Assembly: GCF_900128525.1 (NCBI RefSeq)
Contig: NZ_FQTQ01000189.1
Span: 1-39,868, forward strand
Origin: a methanotrophic endosymbiont of Bathymodiolus puteoserpentis (Logatchev)
Lineage (GTDB): Bacteria; Pseudomonadota; Gammaproteobacteria; Methylococcales; Methylomonadaceae
Length of the DNA: 39,868 bases
Reading direction: 5' to 3'
Part shown: positions 1 through 8,046 of the stretch, one piece after another
Layout: each line of letters begins with the position of its first letter
How positions within the stretch are numbered: position 1 is the stretch's first letter
Program-made: the position numbers and the translations under genes
Notes under the pieces: model-generated
Databases searched by the model: none
The model's input: the letters and a program-made list of their open reading frames with translations, nothing else
What the model was told of the DNA's origin: nothing

Positions 1-127
1 TTCTCGCATCTGCGCTTCAATTTCTTTTGAGTAAGGTTTTATCTTGGGTCGATTTTAAATAAAGTTTATGAGTTGCATCATTATAATTCTTAAATTGAAC
101 TTGCCTAAATTAATTTGTGCTCATTCC
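1..127 (-). mobile_element. Left end of an ISAzo13-type insertion sequence, cut by the window edge
   Basis: These bases are identical to 39719-39845 and to the reverse complement of the start of the complete element at 37836. They hold the first codons of the transposase (minus strand, running off the window) and the terminal inverted repeat ending in ..GCTCATTCC at 127. The element sits inside a cytochrome-like gene whose remainder follows directly at 128. Its other end is outside the window. Confidence 0.9.
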
Positions 128-506
128 TAATTGGGTGGGTGGTTTGGGGGGATTAAGTTCATTCCAATACTCTATTGGCTTACCCCCGTCTGTAACAAAT
201 GATTTAAATAACGATGGCTTTCCTGATGATGATAAGAACCATGATGGGTTTCATGATAATGGCTTAACACCAACATCAAGTACCGCAGAAGGTAAGGCTT
301 TATATGTGAGTCTTGGTTGTGCGGCGTCTTCATGCCATGGCGCTACACCATTAAGTGGTAAAAATGACATTGATCGGGCAATAAACCCCGCAGTGACGCG
401 TAATGCTATTGTTCATAATAAAGGCGGCATGGGCGTTCTATCGCGTGCAGGTATAACGGATGCTGAATTACAAGCTATTGCTGATTATGTAAAAAATCCA
501 CAATAA
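128..506 (+). pseudogene. 5'-truncated secreted cytochrome c-like protein (IS-disrupted paralogue of the gene at 742)
   Basis: The reading frame enters directly from the IS end and matches the C-terminal part of the gene at 742-1830 almost residue for residue: the NWVGGLGGLSS segment, a short DLNNDGF-type Asp-rich stretch, then a cytochrome c-like domain with C-A-A-S-S-C-H and a GGMG methionine segment near the end. It lacks the signal peptide and the N-terminal domain, so the product could not be exported. Unlike its neighbour it has only about two Asp-rich repeat units and no EGND or Pro-Ala spacer, so the linker length differs between tandem paralogues. A GTG inside the IS end opens the frame by chance; I see no ribosome-binding site for it. 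Confidence 0.85.
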
Positions 507-741
507 GACTCTTGCTAAAATTCGGAGGTACGATAGCGAAGTGATGATTTTTAGTCTGAAGTAGGTAGCCGATCAGTCGCCAAACTTTTTTGGGAACCGT
601 GACTATGTAGGGTTTAGTGCCTAGTCGTGGTGGTACACCATGTTGTTTTATATAGATATAATTTTTTTATGTCTTCGGAGGGGGGCTAGGTAGGCTCCAA
701 ATATTCAATGTATTTTTATTTAAACTAACTGAGGTAATCAA
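507..741 (+). promoter_or_regulatory. Leader/promoter region of the cytochrome-thioredoxin-ApbE cluster
   Basis: A 235-bp gap between the truncated paralogue and the intact gene. It contains small hairpins, for example TGGTG-gta-CACCA near 639-652 and a GGAG..CTCC pair near 677-700, and an AT-rich stretch before the start codon with a GAGG ribosome-binding site at about 731. I could not match it to a known riboswitch; the promoter role is inferred from position. Confidence 0.35.
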
Positions 742-1830
742 ATGAAAAAATTTAAATTAAAACCAGTTGTATTGGCACTAGGTCTGAGTGTTTTCTCGCA
801 GATGGCAACTGCCGTATTATTTTCTGATAAAGCGGTTGTAAAAAATGATGGTTCTGAACGAGTGATAGCCAAAGTGAACTTTCCTAAGCCGGTATCGGGC
901 GATTTGTATGTTGCTACCCAAGTCGGTGGACAGTATTTATTTTTAACTAACGGTGGCAATGAATTTACAACGGATGTCGTGCCCTTAGCCAGCAATAGTG
1001 AGTATGTGGGTGAGCATGTTTTATTTGATTTTTCGGGAGCAGGTATAGCACCAGGACGATACCCACTATATCAAGTAGTGACTCAACCAGGAACAGATCC
1101 ATTAGACTTTACTAATTGGGTGGGTGGTTTGGGGGGCTTAAGTTCATTCCAATACTCTATCGGCTTACCCCCGTCTGTAACAAATGATTTAAATAACGAT
1201 GGTTTTGCTGATGATGATTTGAACCATGATGGATTTCATGATGATGATTTAGATCGTGATGGGTATCATGATGATGATTTGAACCGTGATGGGCTTCACG
1301 ACCAGGAGTGTACGGATGGTTCTGAGCGAGAAAATGATCAAAAGAGTAAAGATCATGAGGGCAATGATCAAGAAGGCAATGATAAAGAGGGCAATGATAA
1401 AGAGGGCAATGATCAAGAAGGCAATGATAAAGATAACAATGATCAAGAGAGCAATGATGATAGTGGAAGTGAGTACATAAACCCATGTGCACCAGCGCCT
1501 GTACCAGCGCCTGTACCAGCGCCTGTACCAGCGCCTGTACCAGCGCCTGCACCAGCGCCTGCACCGGCGCCTGCACCAGCACCGGCGCCTGCACCGGCAC
1601 CAAGTACTGCAAAAGGTAAGGCTTTATATGCTGGCCTTGGTTGCGCAGCGTCTTCATGCCACGGAGCTACACCGGTAAGCGGTCAAAATAAAATTGGTAA
1701 AGCCATAAACCCTGCGGTGACACGTAACGCGATTGTTAATAATAAAGGCGGTATGGGTGTTCTATCGCGTGCAGGTATTACAGATGCTGAGTTACAGGCG
1801 ATTGCTGATTATGTAAAAAACCCACAATAA
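742..1830 (+). CDS. Secreted cytochrome c-like protein with CX4CH haem motif and repeat-rich linker
   Basis: The 362-residue protein has a signal peptide (about residues 1-24, ending ATA), an N-terminal domain of about 120 residues that looks beta-rich, Asp-rich DLNNDGF/DLDRDGY repeats (about 149-190) resembling calcium-binding thrombospondin-3 or dockerin-type loops, an EGND five-residue repeat (about 206-238), a Pro-Ala spacer (about 250-287) and a C-terminal cytochrome c-like domain. The haem motif is C301-x4-C306-H307 rather than CXXCH. M338 in a GGMG segment is a plausible distal ligand. It heads a plus-strand cluster with thioredoxin-like, DUF4266, DUF3570, ApbE and DsbD genes, suggesting an exported redox protein whose cysteines need periplasmic maturation. 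Haem attachment is inferred. A degenerate non-haem domain is the alternative. Confidence 0.8.
   Translation: MKKFKLKPVVLALGLSVFSQMATAVLFSDKAVVKNDGSERVIAKVNFPKPVSGDLYVATQVGGQYLFLTNGGNEFTTDVVPLASNSEYVGEHVLFDFSGAGIAPGRYPLYQVVTQPGTDPLDFTNWVGGLGGLSSFQYSIGLPPSVTNDLNNDGFADDDLNHDGFHDDDLDRDGYHDDDLNRDGLHDQECTDGSERENDQKSKDHEGNDQEGNDKEGNDKEGNDQEGNDKDNNDQESNDDSGSEYINPCAPAPVPAPVPAPVPAPVPAPAPAPAPAPAPAPAPAPAPSTAKGKALYAGLGCAASSCHGATPVSGQNKIGKAINPAVTRNAIVNNKGGMGVLSRAGITDAELQAIADYVKNPQ
1189..1308 (+). repeat. Asp-rich coding repeat (DLNxDGFxDD type)
   Basis: Tandem units of about 30 bp encode D-L-N/D-x-D-G-F/Y-x-D-D, four units in this gene. The truncated paralogue at 128-506 has fewer. The spacing of Asp residues is like that of calcium-binding loops, which is an inference from composition. 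Confidence 0.75.
1339..1460 (+). repeat. 15-bp coding repeat (EGND units)
   Basis: Tandem 15-bp units encode (K/Q/H)-E-G-N-D, about seven copies with decay toward the 3' side (DNND, ESND). The block is absent from the truncated paralogue, so it arose or expanded after the duplication, or was lost from the other copy. Confidence 0.85.
1488..1602 (+). repeat. 12-bp coding repeat (PAPV/PAPA spacer)
   Basis: Tandem 12-bp units encode Pro-Ala-Pro-Val and then Pro-Ala-Pro-Ala. The result is a stiff Pro-Ala spacer between the Asp-rich region and the cytochrome-like domain. The unit is nearly perfect at DNA level, so its length is probably unstable by slippage. Confidence 0.9.
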
Positions 1831-1878
1831 CCTCCACCTTTTTTTGCACAAGGATGTGCAGTCTTTATAGGATTATTT

Positions 1879-2385
1879 ATGACTAATTTATCTATAAAAG
1901 CCTTAGGAATTACCTTGGCTCTAAGTTTTAGTGTGTCGGCACAGGCTCTGGATTTAGGGCAATCTGCCCCTGAATTTTCGTTACCTCAGTTGTCAACAAC
2001 GCAAGTGAATTCACTGAGCCAGTATCGTGGTAAAGTGGTTTATTTAGACTTCTGGGCTTCATGGTGCGCGCCATGCCGTACCTCCTTTCCTTTATTGGAA
2101 AAACTTTATCAGAGCCATAAAGATCAAGGGTTTACTTTGGTGGCTATTAATATGGATGAAGAGCTTGAAGCAGCAAACCGTTTTTTAAAAACGTACCCAG
2201 CGACGTTTGATATATTACGTGATGCTAAAGGCGAGTGGGCGGATGCTTATGGTGTAGAAACCATGCCAACCTCTTTTATTATTGATAAAAAAGGTGTCGT
2301 TCGGCATATACATAGCGGATTTGCAAAAGATGATATTGCGGATATTGAAAAAATGGTAACTAAACTATTGGCTGAAAGTTTATGA
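1879..2385 (+). CDS. TlpA/ResA-like periplasmic thioredoxin
   Basis: The 168-residue protein starts with a signal peptide (about 1-23, SAQA) and then shows a complete thioredoxin-like fold of the TlpA/ResA/AhpC-TSA group. It contains the FWASWCAPC active site (C63, C66) and the cis-proline segment ETMPTSFII. Members of this family reduce or exchange disulfides in the periplasm, often for cytochrome c haem-ligating cysteines. It follows the cytochrome-like gene by 48 bp, and its stop overlaps the DUF4266 start by four bases, so translation is probably coupled. DsbD at the end of the same cluster is the likely electron donor. Family assignment is firm; the specific substrate is inferred. Confidence 0.9.
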   Translation: MTNLSIKALGITLALSFSVSAQALDLGQSAPEFSLPQLSTTQVNSLSQYRGKVVYLDFWASWCAPCRTSFPLLEKLYQSHKDQGFTLVAINMDEELEAANRFLKTYPATFDILRDAKGEWADAYGVETMPTSFIIDKKGVVRHIHSGFAKDDIADIEKMVTKLLAESL

Positions 2386-2603
2386 AGGTGCGTGTTATTA
2401 AATTGAGCAGCATAGTTTATATGTTAGTGTTTTTGTCGGCTTGTACCCAGGTAAAGCCTTGGGAGCGAGGAGATTTGGCTCTATCTCAAATGGCTCTGGA
2501 AGGGGATGCGCAAGAAGCAGGCGTGCGGCATCATACCTTTGCCAGCAAAGAATCCGCCACGGGAGGTTATGGTGGTGCAGGTGGTGGTTGTGGTTGTAAC
2601 TAG
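2382..2603 (+). CDS. DUF4266 small lipoprotein
   Basis: The 73-residue protein has a lipoprotein signal peptide with lipobox L-S-A-C (C about 21), then the family's KPWERGDLALSQM segment. It ends in a Gly-rich tail containing SATGGYGG and a terminal GGGCGCN. DUF4266 proteins are known as neighbours of DUF3570 and ApbE genes; their biochemical role is not established to my knowledge. The start overlaps the thioredoxin stop (ATGA). The Thr in the Gly-rich tail could be an ApbE flavinylation site, and the two terminal Cys could be thioredoxin substrates; both ideas are inference. The protein should be anchored in an envelope membrane and face the periplasm. Confidence 0.85.
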   Translation: MKVRVIKLSSIVYMLVFLSACTQVKPWERGDLALSQMALEGDAQEAGVRHHTFASKESATGGYGGAGGGCGCN

Positions 2604-2620
2604 GCTTAAGAGAAAAAATC

Positions 2621-3793
2621 ATGAGTAAAAAAAACTTAATCAGCCGCTTAAGTCTTGCGGCTCTTGCTTTGCCAGGCTTAATACCACAGGCAGAGGCAGG
2701 GCGAGCAGAAGAGACCTATAATACGGATGCTCAATATGTGCATTATGAGGAAAGTGGCGGGCGTATGCAGGTTGATGTTGCTGAGATATCGGCTGCCATT
2801 CCTATCGGTAAAGCTTATACCCTTGCGCTAGACTTCGTCAGTGATACAATCTCAGGCGCCTCGCCGATGTATAATGCAAAAAATGCCCAAGGAGAGGTGG
2901 AGCAAGTGCTTAGTGGTGCCTCTATTACTGAGCAGCGTTATGCAGGAACAGCCTCATTAAGTTATGCGTTTGATGATGTAAGCGTTAGCGTGGGGGGCGG
3001 AGTATCAAGTGAGCATGATTATCTTTCAAACTATATCAATGCCGGGTTAAGTTGGGATCTTAATAAAAAACTGACAACTTTGAATGTTTCGGTTTCAGCC
3101 GCATTTGATGAGGTTTCACCTACAGGTCAAAACTATACGAAAAATAAAACGAGCCAACAATTTTTGTTGGGTGTTACGCAAATTATTGATAAAAATAGTT
3201 TATTACAAAGTAATATGACGTTTTCTTTTAATAAAGGTTTTTTATCAGATCCTTATAAAAGTGTTTATGTAGAACCTGCTGCCGGTGCAAGGTTTGGGCA
3301 AATTTTAGATGATAATCGTCCTGATAATAAGTTTCAATGGGCGTGGTTAACGCGTTATGTACGACATTTTAAAACGTTAAATAAAGCGGCATTACATGCA
3401 GACTATCGTTTGTATGTCGATGATTGGGGAGTGACGGCGAATATGGTTGAGCTGAGTTGGTTTCAGCCTATTGCGGAGGAATGGCAAATTATTCCGCGTT
3501 TTCGTTATTACACGCAAGATCAGGCTAACTTTTATAGTGCAGTCTTTGATAGCGCTACCGTTGGCAGCGTTCATTCCAGTGATTATCGTTTAGCAGGTTT
3601 TGGCGCGCTAGGCGGCGGGGTTAAATTAACTAAAAATTTCCAAATGAATGGCATGGTTAAGGACATTAAGTTGCAAGCGGCTTTTGATTATTATGACCGT
3701 AAAGCCAGCTATCAAATTGGCGGCCATAATGAAGGTACCTTTGCCGATTACAGCTTTTATATGGTCACAGCATCCATTAATGTAAAATTTTAG
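2621..3793 (+). CDS. DUF3570 outer-membrane beta-barrel-like protein
   Basis: The 390-residue protein has a signal peptide (about 1-26, AEAG) and alternating hydrophobic/polar strands throughout. It ends in an aromatic C-terminal strand (..VTASINVKF), as expected of an outer-membrane barrel. Length and context match DUF3570. It lies 17 bp after the DUF4266 gene and 9 bp before apbE, so the three are almost certainly co-transcribed. Function of the family is unknown; as an inference it may form an outer-membrane partner or conduit for the DUF4266 lipoprotein. Confidence 0.85.
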   Translation: MSKKNLISRLSLAALALPGLIPQAEAGRAEETYNTDAQYVHYEESGGRMQVDVAEISAAIPIGKAYTLALDFVSDTISGASPMYNAKNAQGEVEQVLSGASITEQRYAGTASLSYAFDDVSVSVGGGVSSEHDYLSNYINAGLSWDLNKKLTTLNVSVSAAFDEVSPTGQNYTKNKTSQQFLLGVTQIIDKNSLLQSNMTFSFNKGFLSDPYKSVYVEPAAGARFGQILDDNRPDNKFQWAWLTRYVRHFKTLNKAALHADYRLYVDDWGVTANMVELSWFQPIAEEWQIIPRFRYYTQDQANFYSAVFDSATVGSVHSSDYRLAGFGALGGGVKLTKNFQMNGMVKDIKLQAAFDYYDRKASYQIGGHNEGTFADYSFYMVTASINVKF

Positions 3794-3802
3794 GATAATT
3801 AA

Positions 3803-4714
3803 ATGAGTAAAAAATGGCAACTGGTGAATTATGCTTTTCATGCAATGGGTTCGCCTTGCCATGTTCAATTTTATGCACCCAGCAAAAAGTTTGGACAGCA
3901 AGCCAAAAAAAAACTGAATACTTGTTTGGCGAGTTTGGAGCAACGTTATTCGCGCTATCGTGAGGATAGCCTGATTAGTACGATTAATCGCAGTGCGGGT
4001 TTAGGCAAAGCAACGCCTATCGACTCTGAAACAGCGGCCTTATTAACGTATGCGCAGCAATGTTATCAAGAAAGTGATGGCTTGTTTGATGTGACTTCGG
4101 GTATTTTACGGCGTATCTGGTCTATGGATAAAACAGCCTTACCTAACGATGATGAGATTAATGAATTATTACCTTTAATCGGTTGGGACAAAGTTCAGTG
4201 GAGCGAGAAAACTGTATATTTACCGTTAGTGGGTATGCAGTTAGATTTTGGTGGCATTGTTAAAGAATATGCGGCTGATAGTATTGCACAGCTACTACAA
4301 AGTTTGGGTGTAGTATCGGGTATTGTTGAATTGGGTGGGGATATTAAAGTTATCGGTCCGCAGCCTAATGGGCAAGGTTGGCCGGTGGCCATTCGTGATC
4401 CCCGGCAGCCTGATAAAGTGATTATCCAGCTGAACTTATTTACGGGTGCTTTAGCCAGCAGTGGTGATTATGAGCGTTTTCAACTAATTGATGGCGTGCG
4501 CTATAGCCATTTATTAAACCCGAAAACAGGCAAGCCAGTGACGGGTTTGCGTGCTGTCAGCATTTTAAGTGAGCATTGCGTAGTCGCGGGTAGTGTAGCG
4601 ACCTTAGCTATGCTTAAAGGGGATCAGGGTTTGCCCTGGTTGCAAGAGAATCAATTGCCTTTTTTCTGCTGTCAAAATGATGGGCAAATTTATAAGCAAT
4701 TGGAAATTAATTAA
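3803..4714 (+). CDS. apbE: ApbE-family FAD:protein FMN transferase
   Basis: The 303-residue protein carries the ApbE landmarks: N-terminal AMGSPCHVQF, the RYSRYREDSLISTIN segment, LDFGGIVKEYAAD, the ELGGDI motif, SGDYERF and the HLLNPKTGKPV metal/FAD-binding region. ApbE covalently attaches FMN to a Thr or Ser of exported target proteins using FAD. I see no signal peptide or lipobox, although many ApbE proteins are periplasmic lipoproteins, so this one may act in the cytoplasm or use another route. No protein in the cluster shows an obvious canonical flavinylation motif; the DUF4266 tail is the nearest candidate. Spacing of 9 bp from DUF3570 supports an operon. Confidence 0.92.
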   Translation: MSKKWQLVNYAFHAMGSPCHVQFYAPSKKFGQQAKKKLNTCLASLEQRYSRYREDSLISTINRSAGLGKATPIDSETAALLTYAQQCYQESDGLFDVTSGILRRIWSMDKTALPNDDEINELLPLIGWDKVQWSEKTVYLPLVGMQLDFGGIVKEYAADSIAQLLQSLGVVSGIVELGGDIKVIGPQPNGQGWPVAIRDPRQPDKVIIQLNLFTGALASSGDYERFQLIDGVRYSHLLNPKTGKPVTGLRAVSILSEHCVVAGSVATLAMLKGDQGLPWLQENQLPFFCCQNDGQIYKQLEIN

Positions 4715-4780
4715 ATCGTTTTTGTACGAAAGCATTAGCTTTTGAAGTTTGCAAAGATATATTCTTTTAAAGGTTAAACA

Positions 4781-6718
4781 ATGAATTTCGCATTATTTAT
4801 TAGGTTTTTCTTCTTGTTTTTTATAGCAAGTTCCTCAGTTTTTGCGGGTGCAAAAGCAGAGATTGATATAAAGGTGCTCGACAATACACAATGGCCAGCA
4901 CAGTATCAAATTAGCTTAACGCCGCCCTTGCATCATCATGCTTATTTAGATAAGGGCGTAGAAAATGCTTATATTCCCGTTGTCATAGATTATAAGAACG
5001 AGCTATTCAAGCAGGGGCTAGTGATTAACCAGATCACTTTACCAAAAGGTGAGTTTGATTCTGAAGTTCAGGCGACAGTCTTGCGTGGACAAGGTAATAT
5101 CACTTTAAGCCTTGTGCCAGAGAAGGGCTACAAACAGGTGGCAGATACAGCTAAGTTTAGTTTGCGCTACCAGTTATGTGATGAAATTAGCAATGTCTGC
5201 TTTCGTCCACAAACCGCTAATATCGTCATACAATTACCGGCGTTAGGGGGTGTCGGTAAAGCACTGAATTCTCGTGCTAGTTCTATGGTTGATGATGCAC
5301 CAGATCAAACATGGATGGAGCAGTTATTAGCCGTGTTTAATAACAATCAAAGCAATACTTTATTGTTATTTTCCTTAATGCTATTAGCCGGCTTGTTATC
5401 CGTTGCTACGCCCTGTGTGTACCCAATGCTACCTATTACATCAATGTTGATTGTTAATCGTGCGCAAGGGGTACAAAATAAGGAAAAGTATCATGCCTTT
5501 GTGTATTTAATCGGCATGGTAGGAACTTATGTAATGCTAGGTGTTGCTGCAGGTATGACGGGGGGAGCATTCAATAGCTTTATGCAATCAGCTTCGGTAA
5601 ACCTTGTATTTGCCGTGTTTTTTGCTTTTTTTGCCATTTCTTTGCTCGGTTATTATGAGTTTAGTTTTATGCAAAACGAGGTGGGTCAATTAGATCAAAA
5701 TACTGACAAGGTCAGCGGCTATTTAGGCACTTGGATGATGGGGAGTATCGCTGGCTTGGTTATCTCACCTTGTGTCGGCCCTATTGTTTTTGCTTTGTTA
5801 TTGCAGGTTGCAGATAATATTGCTGCCCAAGCGGATGCCTTGGCAGCCATGGGGCAAACACTGAGTTTTTGGGATAAATTAAGTATTTCTATGCATGGTG
5901 GGCTCTTAATGGGCGGCTTTGGTTTAGGGATTAGTTTACCCTTCTTTTTAGTCAGTGTGATTAAGTTCAAAAAACTACCAAAATCTGGCTATTGGATGAA
6001 TAAAGTTAAATATGCTTTTGGTTTTGCAATTCTTTACTTTGCCTATACTTATTTTCATAAAGGGATGGGGGTGCTACAGGTTTCTGAAGAGGTTACCTTG
6101 ATGCTTGCTTGGGGATTAGTCGGTCTGTGGATTGCCATTGTGCACCTGAATATATTAAGTGACGCAGAGCATGATCAACATCCTACTAGGAAGTTAAGAC
6201 GGTTTGTGGGAGTCGTTACTTTAATTTTAGGCGGTTGGTTTCTTGTTTCTGGGCTAAATCATATGCCTGTCATAGGAACGGCTAACGCAGCTGTTGCCGT
6301 GGTTAATCCGTCGGGAGTTGAACATGATTCTGCCGACACGGGCGGTATTACATGGTTACATTCTTTTGCAGCAGCTAAGCAGCAAGCGAAAGCCAGTGGC
6401 AAGCCTATTTTTATTGATTTTTATGCCAGCTGGTGTGCAAATTGCCTTGCTTTTGCTAAAGAGGCAGTAAATGATAAAGCCTTAAATAAAGCACTTCGTG
6501 AGCAAGCTGTTCCTTTGAAAATTATTGATAAAACAGCTGAGTTTGAAACGTTTAAAAAAAGCCCTGAACACCGACAATTGAAAATAGGTTTACCTTACTT
6601 TGCTATTCTTGATAGTGACGGAGTACTACAGTGGTCTGGTACCGATTATAAAGCTAAGGCAACGATGATTAATATTTTACAGAAGTTGAATAGAGTGGAG
6701 GGAGGGTTGAATATTTAG
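4781..6718 (+). CDS. dsbD: Thiol:disulfide interchange protein DsbD
   Basis: The 645-residue protein has full DsbD architecture: signal peptide (about 1-22), periplasmic N-terminal domain with C133 and C140, a multi-helix membrane core with C212 (TPCVYPML) and C331 (SPCVGP), and a C-terminal thioredoxin domain with W-C552-A-N-C555. DsbD moves electrons from cytoplasmic thioredoxin to periplasmic thiol proteins. As the last gene of the cluster, it would supply reductant to the TlpA-like protein and so keep haem-ligating cysteines reduced. It lies 66 bp after apbE. Length is slightly above the usual 560-600 residues. Confidence 0.93.
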   Translation: MNFALFIRFFFLFFIASSSVFAGAKAEIDIKVLDNTQWPAQYQISLTPPLHHHAYLDKGVENAYIPVVIDYKNELFKQGLVINQITLPKGEFDSEVQATVLRGQGNITLSLVPEKGYKQVADTAKFSLRYQLCDEISNVCFRPQTANIVIQLPALGGVGKALNSRASSMVDDAPDQTWMEQLLAVFNNNQSNTLLLFSLMLLAGLLSVATPCVYPMLPITSMLIVNRAQGVQNKEKYHAFVYLIGMVGTYVMLGVAAGMTGGAFNSFMQSASVNLVFAVFFAFFAISLLGYYEFSFMQNEVGQLDQNTDKVSGYLGTWMMGSIAGLVISPCVGPIVFALLLQVADNIAAQADALAAMGQTLSFWDKLSISMHGGLLMGGFGLGISLPFFLVSVIKFKKLPKSGYWMNKVKYAFGFAILYFAYTYFHKGMGVLQVSEEVTLMLAWGLVGLWIAIVHLNILSDAEHDQHPTRKLRRFVGVVTLILGGWFLVSGLNHMPVIGTANAAVAVVNPSGVEHDSADTGGITWLHSFAAAKQQAKASGKPIFIDFYASWCANCLAFAKEAVNDKALNKALREQAVPLKIIDKTAEFETFKKSPEHRQLKIGLPYFAILDSDGVLQWSGTDYKAKATMINILQKLNRVEGGLNI

Positions 6719-6772
6719 AGCATTTACAATAATCTCATATCTAATTATTATGATTTGTCTATAAAGCACTGC

Positions 6773-6813
6773 GCCCCATTATTATAGGGTTCTTAACTTA
6801 ATGGTAATGGGGC
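6773..6813 (+). terminator. Inverted repeat downstream of dsbD, possible terminator
   Basis: A perfect 9-bp arm, GCCCCATTA at 6773-6781, pairs with TAATGGGGC at 6805-6813 across a 23-nt loop. No U-rich tract follows, so it is at best an imperfect intrinsic terminator or an mRNA 3'-end stabiliser. Confidence 0.4.
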
Positions 6814-7220
6814 TCTAAGGCAAGTAAGTTAATCTTACTCAACAACAAGCTCTTTGGCTTTATATTTCAATATGCTCTTTATTTGTAATATTGCTATGGT
6901 TTGTTATGGTGACCTTGTCACCCTTAGAATAATTTTTTTTGTAAAGGCTTACTGGTACAGGCTGTAATTTCAGTAGGCAACTTGTGTCTTAGTTCGGCCT
7001 TTTCTTTCCTCCTCCTGTTTACTTTAATAGCCAAAAGTAAATAGAGAAATTCAGTTGCAAACAATCTTTCAGCCGCTACTGTACCATTCCCCGCTTTAAT
7101 CCATTATTTTGAAAATATGACGTTTATTGCAGAACAATAAATGTTGTACAAATTTTGCACACTCTCGTTTGTTATTTCCCTTTCTTATTATTGATCATCT
7201 ATAATATTAAAATGCTTATC

Positions 7221-7248
7221 TTGACAGGTATTGTGCTATCAATATTTA
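7221..7248 (+). promoter_or_regulatory. Candidate sigma-70 promoter for the DUF4956 operon
   Basis: TTGACA at 7221-7226 is a perfect -35 box. TATTTA at 7243-7248 (four of six) follows after 16 bp. It lies about 250 bp upstream of the DUF4956 start, leaving a long leader that would contain the REP-like hairpin. Sequence match only. Confidence 0.35.
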
Positions 7249-7358
7249 GCCACAGGTAGATCATTTTTCTGTTTATTTCCCCAAAGGCTTGTTGTGGATT
7301 GTCTAATTTTCAGAATTCCATTTTAAGGCGGAACAAATAATAGGCATGAAATAGCTAT

Positions 7359-7404
7359 GCAATAGCTTTAGTTGTTGTCGAATCAGCAATAGCTAAACCA
7401 TTGC
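7359..7404. repeat. REP-like palindrome, copy 1
   Basis: An imperfect stem formed by GCAATAGCTTTAG at 7359-7371 and CTAAACCATTGC at 7393-7404. Read on the minus strand the unit begins GCAGGAGTGCAATGG, closely resembling GTAGGAGTGTAATCG at 36611-36640. A decayed REP-associated transposase lies at 29236, so a REP family in this genome is plausible. Confidence 0.45.
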
Positions 7405-7497
7405 ACTCCTGCTTATGCTTAATATTTTCAGGCCCCCTGCTTGCCCCATCTTAAGTTCATAGTGACAACCTATTTAAAAGAAATAACAAGGAGATTT

Positions 7498-7965
7498 ATG
7501 TTTAACTCAATAACCGTGCAAACTGCCACAGAAACGGAAAGTATTTATATTTTAATATTTACAATTGCATTAGCTTTTGTGTTATCCACCACTTTAGCGT
7601 TTGTTTATCAAAAGACTTTTCGTGGTTTGTCCTATTCTCGTAACTATATACAATCTATTGTACTTATTTCTATTATTTCAGCGGTCGTTATTCAGTCTGT
7701 GGGTGATAGCTTATCGCGGGGGATTGGGATCATGGCGGCAATGTCTATTATTCGTTTTAGAACTAACTTTAAAGACCCGCGGGATACTTTATTTTTATTT
7801 GCAGCACTGACAGCTGGCATTTCTTGTGGTGCATATGCATTTCCTGTTGCTATCGTGGGGACGTTGGGATTTTCGCTTGCCGCTATCATTCTGTATTATT
7901 CGCCCTTGGGGCCGCATAGCTACTTTGATGGCATGTTGAGGTTCAATTTACAGGTTAATAGTACT
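7498..7965 (+). pseudogene. DUF4956 membrane protein, 5' part (gene split by IS66)
   Basis: The start at 7498 is chosen because AAGGAG lies 7 bases upstream. This part encodes 156 residues with about four hydrophobic segments and the family signature around GIMAAMSIIRFRTNFKDPRDT. DUF4956 proteins are inner-membrane proteins often encoded beside VTC-domain polyphosphate polymerases, as here. The frame is interrupted at 7966 by the IS66 element; a stop inside the IS at 7978-7980 truncates it. The coding sequence resumes at 10428, and precise excision would restore a 227-residue protein, normal for the family. I first noted an upstream in-frame start at 7441, but it has no ribosome-binding site. 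Confidence 0.88.
7958..7965. repeat. 8-bp target-site duplication of the IS66 element (left copy)
   Basis: ATAGTACT at 7958-7965 recurs at 10420-10427 directly outside the opposite IS end. Eight bp is the size expected for IS66. The exact match shows a recent simple insertion. Confidence 0.95.
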
Positions 7966-8046
7966 GTAAGCGTCAATTAAAGTACACATTCTAAACCAAT
8001 ATAAAACATGGCAGACTAAGCCCTTCAATTAATTTCGGAGGCACTT

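Larger units (their letters stand above)
6719..7497. other. 779-bp intergenic region
   Basis: I see no convincing gene on either strand. The region holds a hairpin at 6773-6813, a promoter-like pair at 7221-7248, a REP-like palindrome at 7359-7404 and, at its end, the AAGGAG ribosome-binding site of the DUF4956 gene. It is AT-rich and otherwise featureless. Confidence 0.6.

Noticed and set aside
117-506. A complete gene starting at GTG 117
   Set aside because: The GTG lies in the IS end, there is no ribosome-binding site or signal peptide, and the frame is the tail of a paralogue of the gene at 742. The same IS-derived GTG opens the stump at 37846.
1339-1602. CRISPR-like array
   Set aside because: The 15-bp and 12-bp units are contiguous with no spacers and lie in frame inside a gene. 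No cas genes are present.
1157-1657. Long minus-strand open frame and other frames across the cytochrome linker
   Set aside because: They arise from the repetitive, stop-poor Asp-rich and Pro-Ala coding DNA of the gene on the plus strand.
7391-7412. CTAAACCATTGCACTCC recalls part of a known c-di-GMP (GEMM) riboswitch
   Set aside because: The conserved GGCAAACC and GACGCAAAGCC elements are absent, and the matching part is a variable stem in that riboswitch. The stretch is better explained as one arm of a REP-like palindrome.
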